A stretch of DNA of 64,000 nt from Thalassia testudinum (Eukaryota > Streptophyta > Magnoliopsida > Alismatales > Hydrocharitaceae). How positions within the stretch are numbered: position 1 is the first letter of the stretch; every line of letters begins with the position of its first letter. Shown here in pieces: positions 45,677 to 56,561 of this stretch. Where the stretch lies: contig JAZHRO010000046.1 of assembly GCA_037157565.1 (NCBI GenBank), forward strand, positions 12,684,501 through 12,748,500, read 5' to 3'. The notes below the pieces were generated by a model, which saw nothing but the letters and a program-made list of their open reading frames with translations, did not search any database and was not told the origin of the DNA. Made by a program: the position numbers and the translations under genes.

Positions 45677-48578
45677 TGTTTACATGGCTAGATTGTGTTT
45701 TAACAGGTATCTCGTTGTAATATAGATGAATTCTCTGTGAAAACAAATAAAAATTTATAACTCGAAAATCAAAGTATCTGAGGTCGAACACAGGGAGCAC
45801 ATGGAATCTATTCGCTAATCTCAATAATGTAATTGAACACTTAGAATTACTCAAAACTTAATTTAGAATATAAATGCAAGAGTTTAAAAGTCAATTGTGG
45901 AAAAAATAAAAGAGTTGGACGTCTAATCATGGAATCAGACGTCTTAAATGATGGCCTCTATTTTCTTCTGCTTGTTCTTCTTTTCTTTCTGTCCTTCTCT
46001 TCCTTTCTCTGATCTTCCTCTTTCCTTAGTTCTTTCTCTTCTATTCTTCTAACTTTGGCCGTCTGCTTCTTCTTCCTTGTTCCTTCCTTTCTTCTTATTT
46101 TCCTCTGTCTTCTGCCTTGCCTCTTTTCTGCAATGTCTTTCTCCTTTTCTCTGTGGGTCTTCTTCTTCTTTCCTTAGCCTTTTCTTCCCTGGCTTCTGCT
46201 TTTCTAATTCTTCTTCTTTTCTTTTTCTTTCTTTATTTCTTTCTTCTTTCTTCTTCATCCTTAGCTCTCTGACTTCCTCTTCTCTTTGGCTTTGCCTCTT
46301 CCTGCTGCCTTGTTTTTCCTTCTCTTTTTCCTCTACGAGTCTTCTTTCTTTATCCTTCCTTCTTATTTCTTTCTTTTGCAGCTAAGTGTCAGCTTCACTT
46401 CAGCTATGCCTTCCTTCTCCTTCTTCCCTACACAAATCGAAGAGCAAAACCTACCCTCTACCCACCCCCGCATCTCTCTCTCTCTGTATATCACTCTTCG
46501 GTACGCTCTCCCAGAGCTAGGTAAGCGGGTCGGGTAACGTGCCCGGGTCCAGGCACACCGGTGTGGGTGTGGTGCGCGAGGAGTGCTCGGTAGGATAGTC
46601 GGGTCGGGTTGCCAGATCCGCGGAGGAGAATGTTGCTGACGAGGCGTGATAGGTGAGGGACCTCACCCCATGTGTGTCTCAAGGCGAAGAGAGTAGAACA
46701 CAAATTCAATTTATTGCACGTTCCTCACTCAGACGTTTACGATGTGGGACTAATGTCCCACCCGCTTTTGCTCGCACACCCATAGGAGCTCTTTCTTCCA
46801 ATTGCTGCAGCTGCAGGCCTCGCAGCGCTAATTGCCTAGATAGCTGAATGCGTGAGACTACCCCAAGCCTTATGGACCTGGGACCCTGAAGTGCTTCAGC
46901 CTGGAGCAAGCTTGCAACCTTCTTGAGCCGTCGCTAATGGCGGCTAGTGCTTAGATCCTGCATGACACAAAAGGAGCCTTGCAGCTCTATCAAACCACAG
47001 GAGGACCTTCGCCGTGTCACGGCAAAGGTGAGGCAGTAGGCGGCAGGCCGTGGGGTGACCTAGGCATGCATGCCTAGGTCACTCTGTGGTCGGGTTTATG
47101 GGTTAGGTCAGGGGGCGTTTGTGGTGATGTAGGCGGTCTGTGAGTGGGTGGATGATGTTCAGTGGAGTGTGGTGGAGGTTGTAGGGTTGGTGGCGAGATG
47201 TGTGGAGTTGTGGAATGACGGGTCCGTCTCGCTGGAGGTTGGCCGGAGATGGGGAAGATGGCGGTGGACAGTGGCAGTCGAGGGGTGTTTGTGAAATAGG
47301 TTGAGGGGAATTGAAGAGGGGATAGAGACGAGTGGTTCTAACCTAATTAAGTGGACGAAGGGGGAGAGAGGGTGGCTGGCAGTACCTACTGTCGTCGGAG
47401 AAGAAGGTATCCAGTGGAGGGAGACGGCGGCGACGACGGAGCTAGGGATGCTCGCACGGGTGTTGCGCGATGCGGAGGAGGATCGTGAGGACAACTCTGC
47501 CACTGGTATTGTGGCAGAGCTATGAGAAAGAGGAGGGAGGCTCGCCAGAGCTCTCTGGACCACTTGGCCGAAGGAGAAGAAATTGAGGTGGATTTCTGGC
47601 CAAGTCGAGCTGAGGAGGTGCGGCCAGGGTTGGTGGTCATTTTATAGTTGCTGGCAGGGACTCCTATGCTTGGAAGACAAGCCTCCAAGCATAAGAGACC
47701 TCACTGGAGATGGAATCAGTTAGAGACCCAAATCTCTCATTCGTTCGCATGAGAGATTGGGTGCAAATCAGAGAGTATGATCATGCTCAGATGGAAGGGA
47801 ATTCCTCAGAGAATCTCCCTTCCAAATCTGGGAGATCTCTGAGGAATCAAGGAGTACTCCCCCTCCAATCCTCACCGGAGTAGGATTTCTCCCCATTAAT
47901 GGCAGAGGGACCTGTTTGTAAGAGTGGAGAGGAAGTTAGGGGGGTCTATGCAAAGGTTTTCAAAAGATAAGGGCCAAAATGTAATTAGGTGTACTAATTT
48001 ACAAAGTAGGTCAAGATGACCTCCCCTTAGGTCCAAATTTTGGTACAAACCTAATTTGGACCTAAGGAATCCAATGGTGAAGTTGGATTTTAAGTTTGAC
48101 CTCGCTTGGCTAGATATTTTGCATAAAAACCCAAATTGGGTCAATTGATGAGCTAGGACCCCAATTTGGGTCAAAAGAGGTTCCAAAGGTCAATTTGAAG
48201 GTTCTAAATCCTAGGGGATATTTTTCCATGATTTTAGAGGGTTTAGTTAATTTTTAACCTGACCAGAACCTTGTTGAATTAAGCGGGTCTGTTTTAGGAT
48301 TACAGAATGTCATTTAATTCCTAGATTGCACATGAACCCCTTTCTGATTGAACCAACCTACTTTTAATATTATTCAGACCATTTGACCTATGTTTTTCCT
48401 CTGAGAAATCCTGTTTATGTACTGTAATGGTAAAATTACAGTTTTAACCTTTATTTCATGTTTTCTTCTCAGAATACTTATTCCTTCAATTAAGCCCTTC
48501 TCTAGGTTATGTAGGAGCTCTTATTCTCTTTCTTAGGTCAAAATGAGCTAGTTACAGCTCATGATGAGGCTCTCATCA
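45677..48578 (-). repeat. Solo LTR L, inverted inside the 3' LTR of D
   Basis: 2,902 bp, minus strand TGATGAGAGCC...TAAACA, flanked by ATATG at 45672-45676 and 48579-48583. Its start (GAGCT-TAACTAGCTCA words) and overall layout match LTR D, so it belongs to a related family. It has a TATA-like box at 47638-47647 and a palindrome at 47666-47692. The pyrimidine-rich stretch 45,960-46,400 corresponds to the purine-rich stretch of LTR D. No internal sequence remains. Confidence 0.9.
47638..47692 (-). promoter_or_regulatory. TATA-like box and upstream palindrome in LTR L
   Basis: Minus strand CTATAAAATG (47638-47647), preceded by a palindrome with 9-bp arms ATGCTTGGA/TCCAAGCAT (47666-47692), the same arrangement as in LTR D. 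Confidence 0.55.
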
Positions 48579-49144
48579 ATATGCTTAAAGAATAACTGGT
48601 GATTTAAATCACCACTATTTTAGCTTCTCTACTTTTTTTTATTGCCTCAAAGATACATAAGAATTCATTGAATATCTAATGTGACAGATTAGTATTTATT
48701 GAATATCATTATTTGGTTTAAGTTATTGTGCTCAGTTTCATCTTATTTGAGATTAGCGTGTGAATTCCTATTTACTCCCTGTGTTCAACCTCAGACTTCT
48801 CTTTGAGTAATAAATTCTATTTGTTTTCAAGCAATTTCAACTTATACTACAACGTAGCATTTATAAACCTTGATTTTGCTTTGTCAACACCGCCCCACTC
48901 CACCACTGTGCGCTCCACTCCACCACCTTGGTCTCCACGACCGAACTCCACCACATCGTGGGTTGGCGAGGTGACAGCTCGCCGTGCCAAGCCAGTGGAT
49001 TCGTGCCAAACACCATCCATGAGCCTTCACGGCTGCACTTCACCGTGAGCATGGCCACACTGGCCGCGCGACCATCATCTTCTTCTTTTCCTTCAAAGGA
49101 ACCGAACGCATCTGCTGCCACACCGTGCCTTCTAGATGCCTTTG

Positions 49145-49149
49145 GTCAC
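49145..49149. repeat. Target-site duplication GTCAC, left of element E
   Basis: Repeated at 56557-56561, exactly flanking the two LTR edges of element E. Confidence 0.93.
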
Positions 49150-50580
49150 TGATAGGTCAACTTTTCGCTTAGCGTTATAGTATTTAAGTGGTGGAAAAAT
49201 TGACTAATAAAAAATAATAAAAATAACCACTTGCAGAAGAGCGGGTCGTGTCCACAGGGAGGCAATGATGCAATCAATACTTAATTATTTAATGTTATTT
49301 CGGATAGTGCGAAATTCCTTTTCAAATTGGACTTAAAATGTGAAGGAAAGTAGATTTGCAATAACCTAAAAAGTTAAGGGTGTAAGTGCAGTTTTCCCTC
49401 ACAGAAATCCTCAATAAATTTAGGATGAATTAGTACAATTTTCATGTGATGTGTACTGAAGGCAATTAGTACATAAATCAGGTCCAAAATCAATCTTTAA
49501 ACTAGTCAATATTAATACCATGCAATTAGAAAGAACTGTGAGTGCTTGAATGCAATTTTTCCATAATATAATAATAATAATAAAATAAAATCAGTGGCAA
49601 TGGCATTGAATGTAATTTTTAATTCTAACAAAAATAGAGCATTTGCTCTCTCTCTTCCTCGCGAGAGAGAGAGAGCATCGGCGGGGCAGTTGCGAGGCTC
49701 AGGAGGACGGCGAGGACGGGGGCTCTCCGATGGTGGCAGCGGCGGCGGCGGAGGTGGCCGGAGCTGGCCGGTGGTGGTGGCCGGAGCTCCGTCCTGTGGA
49801 GCAAGAAGGCAGCTGCTGCTGCTGTGTCTGTTCGAGCGGGCTTGTGCATGCGCTGGTGCGCGGTTTCCTGTCGGTTGCGGTCGCAGATGGGAGGTGGAGC
49901 ACGCTGCTGGAGGTGGCTGCAATTGGTGAGCTCCTAAAGACAGGAAGCGGCTTGCAGTGGCTGGACGTGGCACGTGCGGGTAGAGAGGGCGTCAGCGCCT
50001 GCAGCAGAGGTGGAGCACGCTGGATGGTGCGCTACGGGCGCGACTGCAAAGGCGAGATGGCACTCTGCAGGGAGATGGAACGGCAAGAGGAAGGTGCGCG
50101 GTAGGGAGAGGTGCTCGGTGCTACTGCTTGAGGTAGAGAAGGAGTGGCACAGTGCTTGCCCTCTCCACAGTGGAGAAGAGAGAGCCGTTCCCCGCAGGGG
50201 GAAGATTCCTCCCTTGTGCACGCCACCTCTTCACTTTTAAGTCCTCTCTCTCCCTCAGTGAGCCAATCCAGGGATTTGCAAATCCCTTTCTGTTTTTGGC
50301 CAGCAATCGTTGGAGAAGATTGCCCCAAAGTCCGGTGGGGGAGGGGGAAAGAATCACGGCTGGATGTGTTGGGGAAATTATCCCCCCACCCTTGTTCTTT
50401 CTGGGTTTTATTACCTGCAAATAAAAAGACATAATCATTACACATTAAGTCATAGAATGTTATAGGATTAAATCATGATGCATACAATTATTCTATAACT
50501 TAGTGTAGTTATTAACATACCTAAATTGTTAAAAGAGAATTACTTAGGCCTACTATTAGTCCATTAAAACGGACTCATCA
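49150..50580 (-). repeat. 3' LTR of element E
   Basis: 1,431 bp, TGATGAGTCC...CCTATCA on the minus strand, close to 55137-56556. Differences are mainly transitions. It contains a GAGA/TCTC inverted repeat near 49,646-49,677 and a GC-rich middle. Gly/Ala/Ser-rich reading frames here overlap on both strands and are not genes. Confidence 0.95.
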
Positions 50581-50618
50581 AATACCCCCATGCCTAAGAT
50601 TTGCTAGTCCCTAACAAA
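50581..50618 (-). other. Polypurine tract and adjoining hairpin of element E
   Basis: Minus strand CTTAGGCATGGGGGTATT next to the 3' LTR, and a hairpin at 50600-50618 (TTTGTTAG/CTAGCAAA, one wobble). Confidence 0.88.
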
Positions 50619-52020
50619 AAAGAATAGTAGAAGTAATCAGAAGACTTCTTATTTCAAAACTTTAGAAATCCAGACAAATATGAAGTGCTGCTAGCCTAGG
50701 TAACAGATCCAAGTGAAAGAGCCAATTCGCATTAGGAGTTCGTACATCACCCTTGACAAAAATTTCTGTTGAGATAGGCAACTACTTCCCTCGAGGACAA
50801 AGCAGACGATAATCTGTAATTTAACCCCGGTGTTTGGCTTAGGTAGGAGATATCAAATGGATTTGTATTTGGTGACACACACTCAACTGATGCTACATAT
50901 AGTCTAGTACTGTAAACTCTAGCTCTCTAGACTATTAGACAAGTCAACTCTGAGAGAGGCTACATAACTGTGCTCTCTTAATGTTCCTAGGCACTCTCTC
51001 TTTTCTTTCTTTCTGGGATCACGAATCTCGTTAGAATTAGAAATTATATTCACTATTTGGTGGCCTCACATGACATCTACACTTCAATTAAAGTCCTAAT
51101 AACTCTATAACTAAGTTAGAGTTCTCAACCAGTATTCAGGCAATCAGAAATACTAGAAGGTAGGTATGGGTCATATTTGGTGGAACGCAATAGGTGTTCT
51201 ATTGCCTCAGAAACATTAGAAACTTGGACTTTTTTTCTTCTTCTTATTTTTGTTTCTTTTTCAATCAACACAACACGATATAGACTTTTATTTACGAGGC
51301 ATTATTAGGGATGATGATGGTCAAGAGGAAGTTGTGTGGCTTATTTGGTGGAAGTGCATATTCTCGGCACCGGGAAAGAATGGATAGGACAAGCGTATTT
51401 CTGACCTTTGATACTATTACCCTCCTTCAATTGAGGACTCTATGAAGGACAGTCGTAACTATCCACCATAGTTATAGCTTTATTAAGACTCAATCTCTGT
51501 GTATCTGCCTTATTTGGTGATTCTTAGGAATTCACTCAAAGTACGCACCCAGGAACAGAGAGTGAAAACTACGCCTAACTCTGAAGTATCATCATCTAAT
51601 TATCTAGAACTTAAGAGTCCTTGCACTAGACTAGCGCACCAGTAATCTCTCTACTTCTCACAAATATGAGGTGGATTTACTAGAAGATAGTATGCCTGAC
51701 TCTCTATGAACTGTCCAAGGGTTTAATAGACTACAAATGCTCATTGGTTTTCCTCAAGGATCCATTACCAAGTCTACGTGCACGTGAAATAAATGTACTG
51801 GATTCTAAACTTAAGAAATAATTCAAGAAGAAAAACCTCCAATGATAAAGGTATTTTGCTAAGGACTAACCCATTCAGCTCATCATTTTTTTTTTTACTA
51901 ACCTAAATGCATAAATATTTCCTAAAATGCAAATGCACTCCCCCATGCCTAAATCCTACAATGTCCCCATTGTAAAATTAAAACAGGAGGAGAAATGAAA
52001 GAAATCACCTGATGACCACT
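50619..52020 (-). other. 3' noncoding region of element E
   Basis: 1.4 kb without a gene. A second polypurine-like word and ACAATG...CATTGT palindrome lie at 51938-51973. A phrase containing TATTTGGTGG or a variant recurs near 51,055, 51,175 and 51,340. Confidence 0.6.
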
Positions 52021-52042
52021 GGGTTGCCTCCCAACAAGCGCT
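52021..52042 (-). other. Conserved post-ORF block in element E
   Basis: Minus strand AGCGCTTGTTGGGAGGCAAC followed by CC, about 155 nt beyond the ORF end. Matches 41676-41700 in D. Confidence 0.7.
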
Positions 52043-52196
52043 GCATTTTCTATCAGTAGCCAGACTAAGAAGGAACCTATAAGTCTAGTTCCAAACAAAC
52101 AAAGTTAGGCCCTAAAAATATGCGTAACAGTGCAGGCCTAGAAAACAGGTAACCACGGATGTTGGCAAGCTGATGATGCAATGTAATTCCAAATGC

Positions 52197-53959
52197 TCAC
52201 CAGAAGATATGAAAGCGAAAAACCTCGTTGGCTACCTTGGGAGGTCTAGGGATAATAAACGGGATATGAAAAGGGACCTCCCGAAACGGAATAGGTGGAG
52301 GATAACAAGGATCCTCCAGGGCAGGATGGGTTTTAAAAGATATACACATTATTAGTTCAAACCCTTGAATGGCGAGAGTAAAAGTACAAGCATCAATCCA
52401 TACTCGCCATTCTACTCTAGGATGTACTGGCCTGATATAGTCTCCAAAAAGAATGTACATGAGCAGAGATCTGAGCCAAGGATCAGTTAGGGAATATAAG
52501 GGTTGTTTGTAGTGTTGGAAGGTAATGGTTAAGTCCAATGAGGGCTTAGTAGGTGTTAGGTCAAATTCCAACAATAATTCGAATTGTGTACACTCCCTAG
52601 TAGTAGACAACTTCAAGTTATCCTGCCTAGCATTAATGATCGGAGTTATATTTGAATCAAGGGTAGACTCCAAATTACAACTTTCTAATGGTAGGGTCAA
52701 AATGTAAGAATCATTATCATTCAGCTCATCCCCAGATTCGTTTGGTTCACTGAAATATTTGTCGGGGTGTATATGCGATTTATTAGGAGTTGGATCAGTA
52801 TCCTCAATTATTTCTAAAAGAGGATCAGTCTTAATATTTTGGAGGAAGCCTATATCATTGAATTCGTTATTGTTCTCGGGGTATAAATCCTCAAATGACG
52901 TGTTTTGTCCCCGAGAGTCTCCCATAGGCTTCTCATTTTGTTTGTCCTCCTCTAATATCAACTCCTATTTTGATGGGGGATGACTCTCAAAAGAAAGGAG
53001 GAATCTGGATTTAATCATATTATTTCTATCCTTTGGAGCTAAATCCTCAAATGATAAATAATTCTCCTGTGATTCACTCCAGATTTTCAGTCCAGGTTCC
53101 TCTGTTGGGCATCCTCATCCTCTGAATTAGACTCTTCATATCCCTGAGACCAGAATTGATCATCCTCCATTCCCTTAGGGTCACCTTCATTAGGTACATT
53201 TGAATTCTCAGGATATTGAATGATAGGTGTTGATTCCCTAAGTGGAGGGTCAGGAGTAGGCTCACTAAGAGTAGAATGGGAATCCACCAAATAATCAAGA
53301 GGGGAAGTGATAGGAACAATAATTTTCTCTTGCTTTTGACTCCAATATAGTTCAGGTGGATAATCACTATGATTGTTGTCCTCTAGTGGCTGCGTCCCAT
53401 TGGGAGAGTCTAAGTGATCGCTACATGAAATTGGATCCCTATTGTTATTAAGTACCTCAGAATTATTTTCATGATCATGATTGGATGGGTAGGGATCAGG
53501 ATTATTGGGAACCGTGTACCTAAGTTTTCTTATTTCTTCATTTAATTGTTGACTATTCCTCAACATCTCTCCCATTGATTCCATTATTTCCTTTTGTTGT
53601 TTTTGCATTTCTATCATAAAAGAGGAGATGCTACTATTATCAGGTTGGGGAGGATAGTCAATTTCAGGCTTTGGTTGCCTAGGGGTATCGGTCCAACCTC
53701 GACACGGAAAATCATGAAGGGTGGGAGGGTTGGGTGTTTGTATGGAAGTAGGGATTTCAGGATTGGAAAATCCCGCTCCTAGGCTCTACTCAAAAGTGGG
53801 AGTTATCAAGCCAGTACTCCCAGGGTAAGAATGAGAATGATCCCATGGATTATCAATGTACCCATCAAAGGATGGATACGCTCGGAGCATGGGATCTTGA
53901 TTAAAAGATGGGAAGTATTGACTCTGATAATCTGAATGATAGGAGGAAGAGTAATCCAT
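52197..53959 (-). pseudogene. Element E ORF: unknown protein, about 588 codons
   Basis: Starts with MDYSSSYHSDYQSQYFPSF (start shared in form with element H). Codon 58 is TAG (53786-53788). The frame then continues with PEIDYPPQPD and a helical segment MQKQQKEIMESMGEMLRNSQ that looks like a short coiled coil, followed by a long acidic Asn/Asp/Ser-rich region. A frameshift lies near 53,090-53,100 and a TAG near 52,965. The C-terminal part (52197-52961) includes PTKPSLDLTITF, then LMYILFGDYIRPVHP and a Pro-rich tail. No CCHC finger, protease, RT or integrase motif is visible. Relation to gag is possible only by position. Confidence 0.7.
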
Positions 53960-55115
53960 TTCTTTAAGCAAAACAATTTTAACTCTGTTAGGATTTAGCA
54001 AAATTCAGCAGAAAACTTCCTAGAGAGTTCTAATGTCAAAGCAAATGCAAATTCAACGGGATCTGTTTCTAGTAGATTGTAGGTCTTAGAGTTATATGTT
54101 TAGTTGGTGGCCAAATAAGTTTTGCAAAAATTACGCTTCCTAGGCCAACCTTCGCTAGTGCCTATAACCTACTTGCAAGGGATGGAAGTCTCGAATCGAG
54201 CCCACACACGAGGAACCGAAGTCACTTGGTGGATAGGCTTGTTGATTTCCCACTAACTTCCCTTGTGGTGCAAAAGAGGAGAGGTAGAAATTTTTCTAGT
54301 GACCTTATGTGAGGTGCACAGTGTCTCAAGTGTGCAAGCATACGATCGTGTTTTGATTTTTTGAAATTCCGCAAACAGGATCCTTTTGCACACAATTTTC
54401 AGTCACAGATTTTAAAGTCCAACCTCTTAACAGTCCCAATTTGTTTAAAGTGACCACTGAATTAATTTTATTCAAGCACTTTAGTGGTCTTAGATTTAGG
54501 TTTAATGCATATGCATGACAAGTAATTAATGCTCAAGAGAAGACGTACCTTACTCCAGCTTTCTTCGTGCAGTAATGAATGCAATGCAATAAAAAAAATA
54601 AACTAGATGTTGCTCATTCAGTCCTAGATGATCGTCCTATAGATATGCAGCTTCTAGCAGGCATTTCGATTTTTTTTTTTTTATAATAATAACAAACAGA
54701 CCTAATCTAACTAACTAACTGAAATGCAGTTTAAAATAGTTCAAATAATCCTATAATCTAAATAAATGGGAACACGTTCCCAAAAATACCCGACGGCCCA
54801 AAAGACAGTAATTTAAATTCTAATGTCTATCTAACTAAATCTAACTAAGACCTACTACCTAAATCAGAAATACGCTTCTCCGTAAGCCTAAATGCATGGG
54901 ATCAAGGCCCACGTGTTCCTGTTGTCGTCCTCCAGGTGGCGTTAAGGTCCACCAAAAAGATCGTCTCTGCCGTGCACGTTGTTCACGTTCAAAGTAGTCG
55001 CTTTGCTTGGCCTCGTCGCCGTGTCAGATTCCTTGCAAAATAATAAAGATGATTAGATAATTTCGCAACTCAAAAGATTTAAAAACAATAAAGTAAATCT
55101 ATTGCGTCTGTTGCC
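53960..55115 (-). other. 5' leader of element E
   Basis: 1.15 kb between primer site and ORF start, no supported gene. The part near 54,170-54,330 resembles the leader of H near 59,390-59,480 in order of short words (GGGATG, AAGT, TTCC). Confidence 0.5.
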
Positions 55116-55133
55116 TCCCCGGCAACGGCGCCA
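55116..55133 (-). other. Primer-binding site of element E (tRNA-Asp, perfect)
   Basis: Minus strand TGGCGCCGTTGCCGGGGA, an 18/18 match to the complement of the plant tRNA-Asp 3' end as I recall it, 3 nt from the 5' LTR. Confidence 0.95.
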
Positions 55134-55136
55134 ATT

Positions 55137-56556
55137 TGACAGGTCGACTTTTCGCTTAGCGTTATAATATTTAAGTGGTGGAAAAATCGACTAATAAAAA
55201 ATAATGAAAATAACCACTCGCAGAAGAGCGGGTCGTGTCCACATGGAGGCAATGATGCAATCAATACTTAATTATTTAATGTTATTTCGGATAGTGCGAA
55301 TTCCTTTTCAAATTGGACTTAAAATGTGAAGTAGATTTGCAATAACCAAAAAAGTTAAGGGTGTAAGTGCAGTTTTCCCTCACAGCAATCCTCAATAAAT
55401 TTAGGATGAATTAGTGCAATTTTCATGTGATGTGTACTAAAGACAATTAGTACTTAAATCAGGTCCAAAATCAATCTTTAAACTAGCCAATATTAATACA
55501 TGCAATTAGAAAGAACTGTGAGTGCTTGAATGCAATTTTGCCACAATATAATAATAATAAAAAAAATAAAATCGGTGGCAATGGCATTGAATGTAATTTT
55601 TAATTCTAACAAAAACAGAGCATTTGCTTTCTCTCTTCCTCACGAGAGAGAGAGAGCACCGGCGGGGCAATTGCGAGGCTCAGGAGGACGGTGAGGACGG
55701 GGGCTCTCCGACGGTGGTAGCGGCGGCGGCGAAGGTGGCCAGAGCTGGCCGGCAGCGGTGGCTGGAGCTCCGGCCTATGGAGCAAGAAGGCGGCTGCTGT
55801 GTATGTTTCTAGCAGGCTTGCGCACGCGCTGGTGCGCGGTTGCCTGCCAGTTGCGGTCACAGATGGGAGGTGGAGCACGCTGCTGGAGGTGGCTGCAATT
55901 GGTGAGCGCCTGAAGACAGGAAGAAGCCTGCAGTGGCTGGAGGTGGCACGTGCAGGCGGAGAGGGTGTGAGCACCTGCAGCAGAGGTGGAGCACGTTGGA
56001 TGGTGCGCTGCGGGCGCGGCTGCGAAGGCGGGATGGCACTCTGCAGGGAGATGGAACGGCAGGAGGAAGGCACGCGGTAGGGAGAGGCGCTCAGTGCTAC
56101 TGCTTGAGGTAGAGAAGGAGCGGCATAGTGCTCGCCCTCTCCACAGTGGAGAAGAGAGAGTCGTTCCCCGCAGGGGGAAGATTCCTCCCTTGTGCACGCC
56201 GCCTCTTCACTTTTAAGTCCTCTCTCTCCCTCAGTGCGCTAATCCAAGGATTTGCAAATCCCTTTCTATTTTTGGCCGGCGATCGTTGGAGAAGATTGCC
56301 CCAAAGTCCGGCGGGGGAGGGGGAAAGAATCACGGCTAGATGTGTTGGGGAAATTATCCCCCCACCCTTGTTCTTTCTGGGTTTTATTACCTGCAAATAA
56401 AAAGACATAATCATTACACATTAAGTCATAGAATGTTATAGAATTAAATCATGATGCATACAATTATTCTATAACTTAGTGTAGTTATTAACAAACCTAA
56501 ATTGTTAAAAGAGAATTACTTAGGCTTACTATTAGTCCATTAAAATGGACTCATCA
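55137..56556 (-). repeat. 5' LTR of element E
   Basis: 1,420 bp. Pairs with 49150-50580 and ends next to the primer site. The GC-rich middle gives long shadow frames that should not be taken as proteins. Confidence 0.95.
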
Positions 56557-56561
56557 GTCAC
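56557..56561. repeat. Target-site duplication GTCAC, right of element E
   Basis: Second copy of 49145-49149. LTR G resumes after it. Confidence 0.93.

Larger units (their letters stand above)
34862..48889 (+). mobile_element. Element D: LTR element with a novel ORF, no gag-pol
   Basis: Plus-strand element with 2.7-kb LTRs, tRNA-Asp primer site, leader, one long decayed reading frame (38765-41643), 3' noncoding region and polypurine tract. Flanked by CCACC (34857-34861) and CCGCC (48890-48894), a one-mismatch duplication. Nothing in the 5.7-kb interior resembles gag, protease, RT or integrase, so it must have depended on another element. Its 3' LTR is split by solo LTR L. The LTRs differ by roughly 9% at their starts by eye, more than those of A or E. 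Confidence 0.9.
43280..48889 (+). repeat. 3' LTR of element D (split by LTR L)
   Basis: 43280-45676 and 48584-48889 together give 2,703 bp, matching the 5' LTR of 2,725 bp. The TATA box is at 44223-44231. Short reading frames within it mirror those in the 5' LTR and are not genes. Confidence 0.92.
49150..56556 (-). mobile_element. Element E: non-autonomous LTR element with novel ORF
   Basis: Complete minus-strand element of 7.4 kb: 5' LTR (55137-56556), perfect tRNA-Asp primer site, leader, one long ORF (52197-53959), 3' noncoding region, polypurine tract and 3' LTR (49150-50580), with duplication GTCAC. The 4.56-kb interior has no gag or pol. Such non-autonomous elements are known as LARDs or TR-GAG types; this one differs in encoding a protein that is not a recognisable gag. 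It is the best-preserved member of the E/H family here. Confidence 0.95.

Noticed and set aside
49594..50445. Several long overlapping reading frames in the GC-rich middle of LTR E (also 55606-56414)
   Set aside because: They occur on both strands and in several frames, are low-complexity (Gly, Ala, Ser, Arg), and lie inside an LTR.
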